Assembly: GCA_016169945.1 (NCBI GenBank)
Contig: JADLSH010000331.1
Location: 186,001-250,000 of the forward strand
Source: Trachythela sp. YZ-2020
Lineage: Eukaryota > Cnidaria > Anthozoa > Malacalcyonacea > Clavulariidae
Direction: 5' to 3'
DNA length: 64,000 nucleotides
The notes beneath the pieces are model-generated. The model did no database searches. It saw only the letters and a program-made list of their open reading frames with translations, and was not told the DNA's origin. Of the stretch, positions 11,737 through 22,310 are shown in pieces. Made by a program: the position numbers and the translations under genes. Every line of letters starts with the position of its first letter. Position 1 is the stretch's first letter.

Positions 11737-12281
11737 TGGATAACGAATCACCGATAGTCACGGGTGAGTTAAATGAAATAGATTATTCAAATATCGCATT
11801 ATGCAACTCAGAGGCAATACCATTTCATCGGGGCATGTTTATGGAATGTTTAAATATAAATAGCCTCCTCGCCCATATCGATGAATTGCGAGTGTTTATG
11901 AGTAATAATAAAGTAGACATATTATGCATTAATGAGACAAAACTAGACTCATCAATTAATAGTAATGAAGTCCATTTACCAAATTTTGAAATTATCCGAA
12001 GAGATCGATGTATAAATGGCCGCAATGGCGGCGGCGTCTGCATCTATATTAGAAGTAACATTAATTATAAAATACGACAAGATCTGCAATCAGAAAATCT
12101 TGAAAATTTGATTGTAGAAATAAAAAAACCACGATCTAAGTTTATCTTAGTTAGTACATGGTATAGGCCTCCCAATTTGCCAATTAGTTACTTTGAGGAA
12201 TTCGAGCAAATGATTGGATCACTCGATGCGGAAAATTTAGAGTATTTCCTCCTTGGCGATTTGAATATCGAGCAGGCATAA
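11737..12281 (+). pseudogene. LINE endonuclease domain (APE-type), frameshifted
   Basis: The frame starting near ATG 11697 or 11736 encodes an apurinic-like endonuclease. Visible motifs are NINSLLAHIDELR, DILCINETKLD, the RRDR...GGGVCIYIR strand and the catalytic-type LLGDLNI. This EN nicks target DNA for target-primed reverse transcription. The frame stops at 12279-12281, just after GDLNI. The linker continues in the +1 frame (VKYIFDIYDVEQLINEPTR), so one small indel lies between about 12262 and 12280. The upstream frame runs into the 9-bp array and is not coding there. Confidence 0.85.
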
Positions 12282-13249
12282 AGTAAAATATATTTTCGAC
12301 ATATACGATGTGGAACAGTTAATAAACGAACCAACAAGGGTAACTGCCACATCTAGTACTCTGATTGATTTATGTCTTACTAACACACCTGTTAATATTG
12401 TGAAATCTGGTGTGATACACTTATCTATTAGCGACCATTCGTTAGTGTATATGATACGTAAGACTCACTATATACGAGGGGGTCCTAGAACAATAGATGC
12501 TAGAACGATGAAGTACTTTAACAGAGAATCGTTTCTAAGTGATCTTAAACTAAATCATTGGGATAGTGTCTATTGCTCCCAGGACCCTAACGAAATGTGG
12601 GATGTCTGGAAAAAAATGTTGATGGAAACTATCGACAAGCACGCACCAGGAAGATCCAGGAGAATTAGAAATAGAAAATCCCCTTCGGTCACAAAGGATA
12701 TAAGACATCAGATTTTTAACCGAGACTACCTAAAAAAGAAAGCTATTAGCTCCAATGATCCTGAAGTCTGGCAACAATATCGACAAGTCCGAAATCACAT
12801 TAATAATGATATACAAAAAGCTAAGCAAGCTTACTATAAGAATAACCTTGAACTAAATAAGGGCAATATGAAAAAAACATGGAATCTTATAAATGAGTTA
12901 AGCTCTAGAAACACAGGCAAAACTAAAAGAATAACGCAATTAAACTACGAAGAGCGAGAAATAACCGCGCCTATAGAAATAGCTGAAACATTTAATAGCT
13001 ACTTCTCGGGTATTGGCGAAAAACTCGCCTCTGAAATCCCGGTTCCTGTACATGATCCATGTTTTTATCTTAAACCAACCGATCATTCCTTCTCACTCAA
13101 AACTCCCTCTGTTAACACAGTTTATCAACTGTTGAGTACGATAGATGAGAAGAAGTCGGCTGGCCCTGATAATATACCAAACAAACTATTAAAGATAGCT
13201 GCAAGTGTGATTGCACCTTCGTTAACGGGAATATTTGCTGCATCCATTA
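12282..13249 (+). pseudogene. LINE linker between EN and RT
   Basis: Open in frame 1. It contains TLIDLCLTN and the SDHSLVY motif that closes the endonuclease fold (the SDH histidine), then a basic helical linker, and EKKSAGPDNIPNKLLK that leads into the RT fingers. There is no ATG at the beginning because it is the continuation of the frameshifted endonuclease ORF. The frame is interrupted after FAASI by the MITE. Confidence 0.8.
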
Positions 13250-13751
13250 CACCCGTTTTCAAAATTACGCGACTAGCCCGAGAATACTCTAAGTCTACAC
13301 GCAGGTTTTATGTCAATTCAAAATTCAAAGTGTTTACTGTTATAAGCCTTCAAATGTGTCTTTCCTTATGAAGATTATTAACGTTGTAGCATTCATGTAT
13401 AGAGTTTGAAATTATTCTCAAGATATTTTAGTGACAGTTATTGTAAAATACAAAATTATAGCATGACGCTATAGTCTAGCGCAAGCGGGTTTGCCACACA
13501 GTCACAGTTAATTTAAATTATGCTTTTTCAAACTTTCAAAGTCATTCACGGGATAGATTTCTGGTGTGATGCTTTGATATTTCTCTTAATTTGTATATCT
13601 AGCTTTATTTTGATTCAATATGCTCCTTCAGGTATTAAATATGGTTTAAAATGTCCTTTGTTTACGTTTGCTATTTTCAGTTCGCGTGACATAAAACTGA
13701 CATTTCAACTCAAATGATTTTAGGGCGGGCGCGTAATTTTGAAAACGGGTG
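13250..13751. mobile_element. 502-bp MITE with TA target duplication
   Basis: Perfect terminal inverted repeats of 22 bases begin CACCCGTTTTCAAAATTACG. The element is bounded by TA at 13248-13249 and 13752-13753. Removing it plus one TA (504 bases, a multiple of three) restores the LINE frame across FAASI-NAGIF. TA duplications suggest mobilisation by a Tc1/mariner-type transposase. It encodes none; the 65-aa frame inside at 13520-13717 is unremarkable. Confidence 0.92.
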
Positions 13752-15171
13752 TAATGCCGGAATATTCCCATATGAATGGAAGGCCAGTAGAATAACCCCA
13801 ATATTTAAGAGTGGTATAAGAAGTAATCCAGGCAAATATCGCCCTATATCAATTTTACCATGTGTTGCCAAAATATTTGAAAAAATTGTTTTTGATCAAC
13901 TATATGGGTATTTCGACTCACATAATTTGCTACATAGTTTCCAATATGGATTTAGAACATTCCATAGTACCTTAACAGCCTTGCTAGAAGCCACAACTGA
14001 CTGGTCTATGAATATTGACAATGGCTTAATTAACGCAGCTGTTTTTATTGATTTAAAGAAAGCTTTTGATACGATCGATCATCAAATTGTATTGCAAAAA
14101 CTTAAAATCTACGGAATTGACGAAAATAGTCTTACCTGGTTTCAATCATGTCTCAATGACAGAACTCAAAAATGCCGGGTAAATGATCAATTGTCGGATT
14201 CTATGCCAGTGACTTGTGGTGTTCCTCAAGGCAGTAGTCTAGGGCCACTACTATTTCTCATCTATATTAATGATCTACCAAATTGTCTTAATCATACAAT
14301 CCCAAGAATGTTTGCAGATGACACTAGTATCAGTTATGCGACTGATTCAGCCGAAGAGCTCCAAAATGTCATCAATTCTGAACTAAAAGGTCTTAGTGAA
14401 TGGCTTGTTGCAAAAAAACTGAGCTTAAATCTTGTAAAAACAGAATTTATGGTTATTGGATCTAGGCAGAGAATAAAAACTTTGGATAAAGAAATAGATA
14501 TTGTGATAAATGGGAACTTGGTCAAGCAAGTTGCCTCGGTCAAATCCTTGGGGGTCCACCTGGATAATCATCTTATGTGGTCCGTGCATATTGATAAACT
14601 TTGTAAAAAAATCGCTTCAGCCATAGGAGCTTTAAAACGTATAAGACCCTGTATTTCAATGAATACGGCCATCCAAGTATATCAAGCATTGATTCAACCG
14701 CACTTTGACTACTGTTGTTCGGTCTGGGATGGTCTTGCCGAAACGCTAAGTTCCAAACTACAAAAATTGCAAAACCGGGCGACTAGAGTCATTACGAGGT
14801 CCAGCTACGATGCTAACGCTGGAGTGCTTCTTGATACTTTGTGCTTGGATAACCTGTCATTAAGACGCAAAACGTTTAAGGCTGGTTTGATGTTTAAAAC
14901 GTTCAAAGGTAATACACCTACCTATCTACAAAATCTTTTTTCAGTTCGTGGCTCAGAGTAGAATTTCAGGAACTTCGAAATGAAGTTAAATCTGCCTAAG
15001 CCACGAACTAATTATCTAAAACGAAGTTTTCAATATAGTGGAGCACAATTGTGGAATAGTCTCCCTGAAAATATACGAACGTTTCAATCATTTGCACAGT
15101 TCCGAAAAGCTGTAGATAAATATTATACTAATTTAAATGAACTCCCACACGGCAATCTTGTAAACCAGTAG
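13752..15171 (+). pseudogene. LINE reverse transcriptase and C terminus
   Basis: RT with the standard motif series: YRPISILPC, then AVFIDLKKAFDTIDH, GVPQGSSLGPLLFLIYIND, and the catalytic FADD at about 14311-14322. A C-terminal domain PHFDYCCSVWDGL and LQKLQNRATRVIT follows. TAG at 14959-14961 interrupts the frame; the family usually has tyrosine at the start of a YNLRN-like motif there, so a point mutation is likely. The same frame then runs to 15171 with RTNYLKRSFQYSGAQLWNSL, the normal end of the family. Confidence 0.88.
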
Positions 15172-15256
15172 ATCCTAATTTTTTTTTTGTCATTATGCAT
15201 GCTTTGTTTTGTAAATTATGTTATACTGAAGATTTTTACAGTGTTAAAATAAATTT

Positions 15257-15504
15257 TTATTGTATTGTATTGTATTGTATTGTATTGTATTGTATTGTAT
15301 TGTATTGTATTGTATTGTATTGTATTGTATTGTATTGTATTGTATTGTATTGTATTGTATTGTATTGTATTGTATTGTATTGTATTGTATTGTATTGTAT
15401 TGTATTGTATTGTATTGTATTGTATTGTATTGTATTGTATTGTATTGTATTGTATTGTATTGTATTGTATTGTATTGTATTGTATTGTATTGTATTGTAT
15501 TGTA
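15257..15504. repeat. (TTGTA)n LINE tail
   Basis: About 49 uninterrupted copies of a pentanucleotide directly after AATAAATTTTTA. Its position at the LINE 3' end shows it is the retrotransposition tail, perhaps expanded later. The YCIVL open frames are artefacts. Confidence 0.95.
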
Positions 15505-15828
15505 TAGTGCTTATAGTGCGTATAGTGCGTATAGTGCGTATAGTGTGTATAGTGCGTATAGTGCGTATAGTGCGTATAGTGCGTATAGTGCGCATAGTGC
15601 GTATAGTAGGTATAGTGCGTATAGTGCGTATAGTGCGTATAGTGCGTATATTGCGTATAGTGCGTATAGTGCGTATAATGCGTATAGTGCGTATAGTGTG
15701 TATAGTGTGCATAGTGTGTATAGTAGGTATAGTGTGTATAGTGTTTATAGTAGATATAGTGTGTACAGTGTGTACAGTGTGTATAGTATGTACAGTAGAT
15801 ATAGTGTGTACAGTGTGTACAGTGTGTG
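15504..15828. repeat. 9-bp array remainder (TATAGTGCG)n
   Basis: Same unit and orientation as the array ending at 11672, mainly the GCG variant, then GTG and TAGATATAGTG variants. It is the right-hand part of an array that the LINE split. Confidence 0.93.
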
Positions 15829-15975
15829 TATATATAAGGTAAATCAATATTGAATTGCGTGCGCGAATTTGCAAGCTTTTTATTCTTGATCTGACTTGAC
15901 GCAAAATATACGAACACTTCCCGAAGAACCAGGTAAGTATGGCTCTATTTCTTCCTGCTAATATCGATCCGTCAA

Positions 15976-16957
15976 GGCGATGAACTGTTTAGCGTTCATT
16001 CTAGAGGCAAGCAATATGCTTTTATGGGTTTATCGGCGTTTAATACAGTCCGAAATATCCCATTGTCCGCATGGTCGTTTACAACATTTAATAGCGTCTT
16101 CATACAAGGAGACAAGATGTACTTAAGAGCTCTGAATAATGGCCTATTAGTCCTAGACTCTGGTGTAGTATTTTTGTCTATAGATAACTTACCAAAAATT
16201 GTTACTGTTAATAATTCATGTACGAATACATGTAGTACGATGACAATTAGTGGTATAAATCTACCCGTGGAGGTAGCACAAAATATAAAGTAAAACAATC
16301 TACACGCGGAGGTAGCTCAAAGTATAAACAATCTATCCGTGGAAGTAGCTCAAAATATAAACAATCTACCCGTGGAGGTAGCTCAAAATATAAACAATCT
16401 ACCCGTGGAGGTGGCTCAAAATATAAACAATCTACACGTGCAGGTAGCTCAAAATATAACTGACAATCTACCCGTGGACGTAGCTCAAAATATAAACAAT
16501 CTGCCCGTGGAGGTAGCTCAAAATATAAACAATCTAACCATGGAGGTAGCTCAAAATATAAACAATCTACCCGTGGACGTAGCTAGCTCAAAATATAAAC
16601 AATCTACCCGTGGAGGTAGGTAAAAATATAAGTAGTGATCTACCCATTGTGGTGGAGCCCATTGAGGCAAAAAATAACATTGATCTACCCATTGTGTTAG
16701 AAGAACAATTTGGCAAAAATGAAAACCAAATTTGGTTTATGACTTATGGAAAGGAGCTTCAAGGGCTTGTTATAACTGATTGGGAAATTGAATTTCCTTA
16801 CCATGATATTCATACAGCACTTTTGCATATTTTCTTGAATGACAGTCATGCTATTTTAATATTAGAGGACTATATGATGGCCTATAATAAACTGCAAATG
16901 AAGGATGTATTTCTCTTTGTCTCCCTCCGGTTGTGTGAAGTACTTCATATAAATTAA
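15976..16957 (+). pseudogene. Broken ORF, protease-like (C76/OTU-type resemblance)
   Basis: Reading from GDELFSVHSRGKQYAFMGLSA through SFTTFNSVFIQGDKMYLRAL to FLSIDNLPKIV resembles the N half of cysteine-protease domains of the tegument-USP/OTU-like kind found in some large transposons. In that family the GKQ is normally followed by the catalytic cysteine, here tyrosine. The second half (16610-16957) has HAILILEDYMMAYNK, which fits the region before the catalytic histidine, but ends early. In between are 33-bp in-frame repeats. There is a stop at about 16291 and a 4-bp insertion (TAGC) near 16582. The assignment is from memory of the family and is tentative. Confidence 0.4.
16262..16620 (+). 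repeat. 33-bp in-frame coding minisatellite
   Basis: About ten copies of an 11-codon unit reading NLPVEVAQNIN (with NLHVQ, NLTME and NLPVD variants). The unit length is a multiple of three, and the variants are mostly conservative, which suggests expansion while the ORF was still translated. One copy carries a 3-bp insertion and one a frameshifting 4-bp insertion. Confidence 0.9.
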
Positions 16958-17112
16958 AGATTATTTCTATTCTTTCTCATACAGTATATTTACTCATGCA
17001 CTAATAGTTAACTATGATCACTATGCTAGGATTTACTGTTCACAGACTATTTAGTACGTTTAATACTACAAAACATGCTTAGGCAGCACTTTCCTTGCGA
17101 TAGTAACTGCTA

Positions 17113-17399
17113 GTTATATGTGATAACCTGACGTTTTGCTATATTGGTGCGCGAAACATAAAGGAATAACCTCGTGTACGGCGGTCTGTAAAATTACTAA
17201 ACAGCCGTATACAAAACAGCCGAATACAAAACAGCCGAATACAAAACAGCCGAATACGAAACAGCCGAATACGATTTTGCCGAACACGAAACAGCCGAAT
17301 AGGATATCAAATTGCATCCCATCATGACAGAATTGTATAATTACATCAAATTGAATGCCAAAATGGCATATTGAATTTTGGCCGTAATCACTCTTCATA
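17113..17399 (-). repeat. Right terminal inverted repeat
   Basis: The reverse complement matches the left arm from the tip (17399) through ACAGAATTG/ATCCCATCATGACAG, the 15-bp minisatellite (ACAGCCGAATACAAA forms, about 17207-17300) and the inner segment near 17125-17150. The divergence between arms is modest, so the arms are old or were amplified separately. Confidence 0.85.
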
Positions 17400-18415
17400 G
17401 CTTTGAAACGAAGTCAAGATCAAACACTTCATCAAGTAAGATTATATTTGTATAAAACAAAATAGAGAAATTGAAACGATTTTGTTTACAAGAAAAATTC
17501 AAAACGTAAAACATACAATACAGAACAAAACCTACTTCGAATAAAGATCATCTTGTGCGCTCAAGAATTGAGTTTGTACACCATAAATGAAATAATTATA
17601 GAAAAACCAAAGTAAGAGAATGATAATGATTTTGAAATAATAACTAAATACAGAATTGCAGTATATCGTGTTTACTTGTTGATACCTCGAATCTCGAGCA
17701 CACAAAATGCATTAATCCGAGTATATTTTTGTTTTAATATATCCTAACTTTGTTAGCAGGAATTAACTATTGATTACTCTACATAAAAAACTTCACCAAA
17801 TTATACAACACGTTTCAAAATTATTTCGGGATTATATCAAACGAGAAACGAGATGCGATTTCTTCCACCTTCTTTCAATTCAAGTCTCTCGTACTCGCCT
17901 ATGTCATTTCTCATACTGTCGTAGTACTAGTTTAGTATTAACACTTTCTTGACAGACAAGTGAATTGTGGTTTGTAGTCAGAAACGTTTGCGCCTCCGAA
18001 AACCTAGAACAGATCTAGATAACCCACGCAGGTTCCGATTTACGGTTAGGGCTAGCGTCATTTTGTTTAATAATTCTCACTGATGCATGTCTGCATTTTA
18101 TTATCACACTACTTCTGTTTTCTCCCAAAGACTATGATCTACTGCGCAACAAGGCTAGGTGCAGGCACGGTAAATACGAGTAAACATACCGACGTCAATG
18201 GAAACTGCTGACATAACGCTACCCGCGCGTCCGTAAGATGGAACGGGGGCATTTGAAACTCTCATGGGTGCTAAAGAATTTTCGCCATATTTTGACAAGG
18301 AAAGGAACTATAAAAAGTGCAGAGAAGAAAACTGTCCAAGGAGCTGTCCTTAGCTCCTGTATGCACAGTGTACAAGTAAATTTTATTGCGCTATGGAATC
18401 GTTGTCCTCGTATCA
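17400..18415 (+). pseudogene. Tail of exon C, its intron and truncated block D
   Basis: From 17400 the sequence again follows the duplicated transporter block: exon tail, donor GTAAG at about 17437, intron sequence like that after 6030 and 7944, then the upstream-block motif CTACTGCGCAACAAGG at 18140. It stops matching at about 18415 (after GAATCGTTGTC), before another exon copy, so a fourth unit is truncated. Confidence 0.75.
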
Positions 18416-18477
18416 TGTATACTAATAAAATTAATATATTCCGAAGATTAAAAAATATATTCAGAAGATTATAATAT

Positions 18478-18755
18478 CTTGAAACCCAAAATATGAATTA
18501 AAACAAGACAAGAATGAATTAAAATCATCATCAGACTAACTAGTCTAAAGTTACAATATATATACAAGATCTTATAATTATATACAAGCTGCATGGTATG
18601 CCAGCTGATGATGTAGCTGGTTTACAAGCTGATATACAAACGGATGATTTCATGGCATACCAGCTTGTATATAAGATCTTGTGTATATATTGTATCTTTA
18701 GTTAGTCTGAAGGTGATCTTGTCTTCTTTTAACTTATATCTTGTGTTTCAAGCTG
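18478..18755. mobile_element. Foldback / MITE-like inverted repeat
   Basis: The left arm (18478 to about 18600) and right arm (about 18655-18755) are imperfect reverse complements. They start CTTGAAAC and include AGACTAACT, ACAATATATA, CAAGATCTTATA and GGTATGCCA. There is no ORF and no clear target duplication. Confidence 0.75.
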
Positions 18756-18776
18756 TTAATTTCGAACTATGTTTTG

Positions 18777-19600
18777 TATCGAGGGTACTAATTCCGCTCG
18801 GCTTTTTATTACCGGGGAAAAAGGACTACTGTGGTACTGAGAAGTCCGTCAATGATCGCGGGCGGTGGCTATGTTGCAATGGTGTCATAGTACATGAGTG
18901 GTAATCCCATTGTTCTCAAAAGCACAGCGGATTGTATAGTGGATCGCATGCGATTTTTAAAACATATGAGAAATTCGTTTGAAGAAAATAGCCATGAAAC
19001 AATATTTTTCACATTTACTTCAAAGTTTTAAGTTAGACAGTTCGACATCGTCCTGGTTTTATTCGACATTTTTTTCTTTCTAAATTTCGTTGTTGTATAA
19101 TATTTGTGAATATTTATTTGTTTAGGAAAGTCCATATTTTAAAAAATTTGGCAAAATAGCGGTTAAACGTCTGACTACATACAATCATTGAAAAAAATTA
19201 ATCTTAGCCAATCAAGAACTTGAACACGAGCTTGATAGAATGCCAGTCCATACTCAAATTGCATATATTCACGCAAGCGCATAATAATGTCACCTCGTGC
19301 CAGCTAGGATTACAAATAACGTTCACAACGCGTGCTCCAAAACTTGATATATTACAGTTGTACAAACTATTATAGATTATCTAGATCCAATAGTACAATT
19401 AAATTTTTCTTTCTCGAGCTGACTTCGCCTTTGGTGTAAACTCTAAGACAGTGCATATAGAACTCTTTCACATGTGGTCTCTCATCCCGAGCCAACGGCG
19501 CGAAACGCCGTTCCGGACGTAAGCCCGGGGCGAGGATACTAATTCCGAGGGTATTCACACTCGGGTGACACAAGTCGTCCATGTTCTATGTCATGGACGT
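18777..19600 (+). repeat. Dispersed repeat pieces, core TACTAATTCCG
   Basis: Related sequence lies at about 18777-18900 and 19528-19600 on the plus strand and at about 24230-24345 on the minus strand. They share a GAGG-TACTAATTCCG core and, for the last two, an ACACTCGGGT segment and GTCGTCC. The borders are unclear. The remaining 18900-19528 is unassigned AT-rich DNA. Confidence 0.45.
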
Positions 19601-19639
19601 TGTGTGTTTCTTTACGTTATGCGCACGTGCAATGCACTC

Positions 19640-20345
19640 TATTACCAATTCGACAATTAGACAACACGGCCGAATTGTCTAATTGTATTACTATAAATCT
19701 ACAAGTATATTTCAAGCGGCAGGTGTAAAATAGGAAAGTTTAGCGAAATTCAAGAGCATTCATGAGCATTTAGATGGCTTTCTTCGACTTTCGCAGTGGC
19801 TTCTTGTTTAGAAAACGGTGAACGGCCGAGTGAAGATTCACTGAAAATATACGACTTGTGAGTTTAAATATTAAAACAATCAGACCCTATAACAACCATT
19901 ATATAGAAGAAAAGTTTCAAGTCATATTCGGCTAATAAAAATAAAGAAAAATGGCTTAAAAAGACCAAAACGTCAGCTGTTTTCAAACGGTAGACAACTG
20001 TGGCGGGAAATCTCTAAGCACACAAAAGATGTATATATAATATATCATAGCTTAATGGATGAAAATATTCTTAAATCAAGTAAATGCTTTAAAGGCCAGG
20101 AAAATATAGTTAAATAACTACAAGCGACGGTGATTGTAATGATTTTGCTCGAAATATAAACAAAAATTGTCTATATTCAAAAATTCGGAAGTCAATTTCA
20201 TGTTCAAAACTGTAAAACTACGATGAAAACGTCAAAATTGTACCTTTTTTGAAAGCAGTTTCCAAGATTGTTTGTTTATGAATTTTTTTTCCTTAAAAAA
20301 ACAACTGATTCACAAGTTTTTATCTCGCTCTTCGTTACTAGTAGG
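19640..20345 (+). repeat. Dispersed repeat, copy 1 (inverted copy near 60 kb)
   Basis: The sequence from the hairpin ACAATTAGACAA ... TTGTCTAATTGT (19653-19686) to about 20345 matches, in reverse complement, 59800-60690. Shared segments include AGAGCATTCATGAGCATTTAGATG-like sequence, TTTCCCGCCA (inverted) and GGCCAGGAAAATATAGTTAAAT-like sequence. No coding capacity is seen. Confidence 0.7.
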
Positions 20346-20377
20346 CTAATGCCTGGTGGCCCTCTAGTAGAGTAGAG

Positions 20378-20445
20378 GTTTATACTAATAGCTAATAGCT
20401 AATAGACTAATAGCTAATAGGTTTATACTAATAGCTAATAGACTT
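20378..20445. repeat. Short AATAGCT tandem repeat
   Basis: Repeats of ACTAATAGCTAATAG between the dispersed repeat and the transporter's second exon. Confidence 0.8.
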
Positions 20446-20713
20446 TCCTCCTGTCCAAATTTTGCTATCTTAATGACGGATTTGGCTCAAAGACTACATT
20501 AAATTGATATATTGATACATTCTAACAGTAATGCACAAAACCATTCAACGCCAATGACACAACTTTACATTTCACTATGCTCTTTTTTACGTACACGGGT
20601 GCGAATAACCGAGCATAATTGGTATCCATGGCTTGCGTCGGGAACGGCATAAAATGGTGGGCGCGGATAATATTGACTAGCTTTAGTTTCAAATAAGTGT
20701 TTCTTCTTTATAG

Positions 20714-21496
20714 GTAATTCCACAATCTTAACCAGATTTCAAAACGTACCTTGGATGAGCAGTTTGTTTCTTGTGGTGACTATATCAAGAGCATCAATGA
20801 CGTACCTTGAAGCCGTGGCGATATCACTGGCTAGTGTGGCAACAATTTCCTATCTTGGTAATGAAAGGGTGAGATATGGAGAATATTACATGTGGACACA
20901 TTTTGGAACCAGCATTTTAATTGTCTTGTCTGCTGCGCTCGCTTGGGCAGCAAGAATAGAAATATGCGGCAATGAAGGATACGGCTACTTCGCTAGTCTT
21001 ATATTGGCCAGTATTTTACTCGTGTTATCAATGCTGTCTCTTCCATTTTTCGATTTCAAATATGAAACTGATCGCACTATCAGCTGGAAAGAAATTAAAA
21101 GTGTTGTGTTTAACGGTCACTATATTTACATGTTCATCTTGACATTTTATTTGGGGGCTTCTGTGGCTTTTCAGATTTTCTGGGAGTTTTGGTATTTGGA
21201 TGAACTCCATGCTAGTCCGTTAGTTATGGGCGGGGCAGCTTTGGTTCGAAGACCATTGTTAGCAGCCTCTCTATTCTGTTCAGGCTACATGATAAGGAAA
21301 ATTGGTGAATTGAACACAGTATGTCTTTCTTTTCTACTATTCACGGTGGCATTCTTCGCTCTATCTCTCACTCGTGTATATTGGTACGTCCTTGCTATAG
21401 ATATCCTTCCTAGTACAGCTTATGGATTGGCGTATAGTGCGCTTACGGTGCATTTCTCCAAAGCAGGATCTAAAGCAAGTTCTGGAGTAATACTTG
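20714..21496 (+). CDS. MFSD6-like transporter, coding exon 2
   Basis: The central 261 codons carry about seven membrane segments. The family-like features are ASVATISYLGNERVRYGEYYMW (the usual D-x-ATL-x-YLG...RYG-x-x-R-x-W region of MFS_1_like proteins), FWEFWYLDEL followed by MGGAALVRRP, and the DILPSTAYGLAYSALTVHF segment. The acceptor is TTCTTCTTTATAG|GT at 20713 and the donor CTTG|GTGAGT at 21497. Both boundaries are phase 1 and match the neighbouring exons. In several positions where family members have charged residues this protein has neutral ones, so transport activity is not assured. The ATG at 20755 is internal. Confidence 0.8.
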
Positions 21497-21787
21497 GTGA
21501 GTTTTACATATACTTTTTGGCTCGGTACAAATGGTTGTAAGCAATGGGTATATGTATACAATTTTAGGCTTAGTGTATTTTTAGGCTTAGTGTATAAATG
21601 GATGCAAGCAAATGGGCCTATATGTGTTCATGTTGCAGATTCGCTCACGTTCTTTGTATTGACGACAATCATCTTGAGTAATGCGGCTATCGTGGTGTGG
21701 ACAACATCCCCATAAACGAGACTGTATACCTCCGCCAGGAAATTAAATCAAGTGATCACGCATGCATAATTATATTCATTAGGGATA

Positions 21788-22310
21788 CCGACAAAACCCC
21801 CACATGACGAAAACCCCGCGGACAAAATCCGAACCGACAAAAACTCCAACGACAATATTCCCGGCGACAAAAACCCCAAATCACAGAAATACGACAAAAC
21901 CCCCACATATTAATCGTGAGTGAAATATAAAACACTGAGAAAATGCTTTTAATATGAATCATGATTTGCTCGCAGTTCGTGTTCGAAACGTCAGGATTTT
22001 AATGAGCGATGAATTAAGAAGCATTTGCGTAGACTTCAGAGAAGACTTTTGAGCAAATCTTGCGTGGCGTTGGTCAAAACATTCGAATTTGATAGTCCCA
22101 TGAACAGTAATGAGTAACTTTTCACAAAACTTTTCATTGCTCTTATCTATTTAAACAGTACTTCCACTTTTCTTTACAAATTATATTGTTTCAAAAAGTT
22201 TGTTTTGATAAAAATATTTTGAAAAATTGATAAACCGAAATGTTGGTGTTTTGTCTCTTTTCAGTAATTTGTAATTTTCGTTGGCATTTTATCCGTGGGT
22301 GTTTTGTCGG
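21788..22310. mobile_element. MITE in transporter intron 2
   Basis: Inverted ends CCGACAAAACCCCCAC (21788) and GTGGGTGTTTTGTCGG (22295-22310) match at 15 of 16 positions. Similar CGACAAAAACCCC motifs repeat inward on the left and GTTTTGTC motifs on the right. There is no ORF with a recognised domain. Confidence 0.75.

Larger units (their letters stand above)
11673..15504 (+). mobile_element. L2/CR1-like LINE inserted in the 9-bp array
   Basis: A near full-length non-LTR retrotransposon with an endonuclease (about 11737-12280), a middle linker (12280-13249), reverse transcriptase (13752-14961), a C-terminal segment to 15171, and a 3' tail of about 49 TTGTA repeats after AATAAA. The 9-bp array flanks both ends. 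Lesions are one frameshift near 12270, a 502-bp MITE at 13250-13751, and one in-frame TAG at 14959. L2/CR1 elements typically end in short tandem repeats, as here. Confidence 0.88.
9206..17399. mobile_element. 8.2-kb element with long terminal inverted repeats
   Basis: The left end (9206-9620) and right end (17113-17399, reverse complement) share TATGAAGRGTGATTACG at the tips. They continue similar through an internal 15-bp minisatellite and the segment CACCAATATAGCAAAA. The element sits in transporter exon copy C and replaces 108 bases; no target duplication is seen. Inside, in order, are inverted 9-bp arrays, a nested LINE, the array remainder, and a broken ORF at 15976-16957. No transposase is recognised, so the mover is unknown. 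It could be a large foldback-type DNA transposon or a repeat-bounded rearrangement. Confidence 0.75.

Noticed and set aside
9612..11761. Very long open frames (up to 560 codons) with CIV, YSV or HTI repeats
   Set aside because: They are translations of 9-bp tandem arrays, open on both strands in several frames because the unit has no stop. Only the non-repetitive part after 11690 is coding (LINE endonuclease).
15195..15917. Open frames of YCIVL and TIQYN repeats
   Set aside because: Translations of the (TTGTA)n tail and the 9-bp array.
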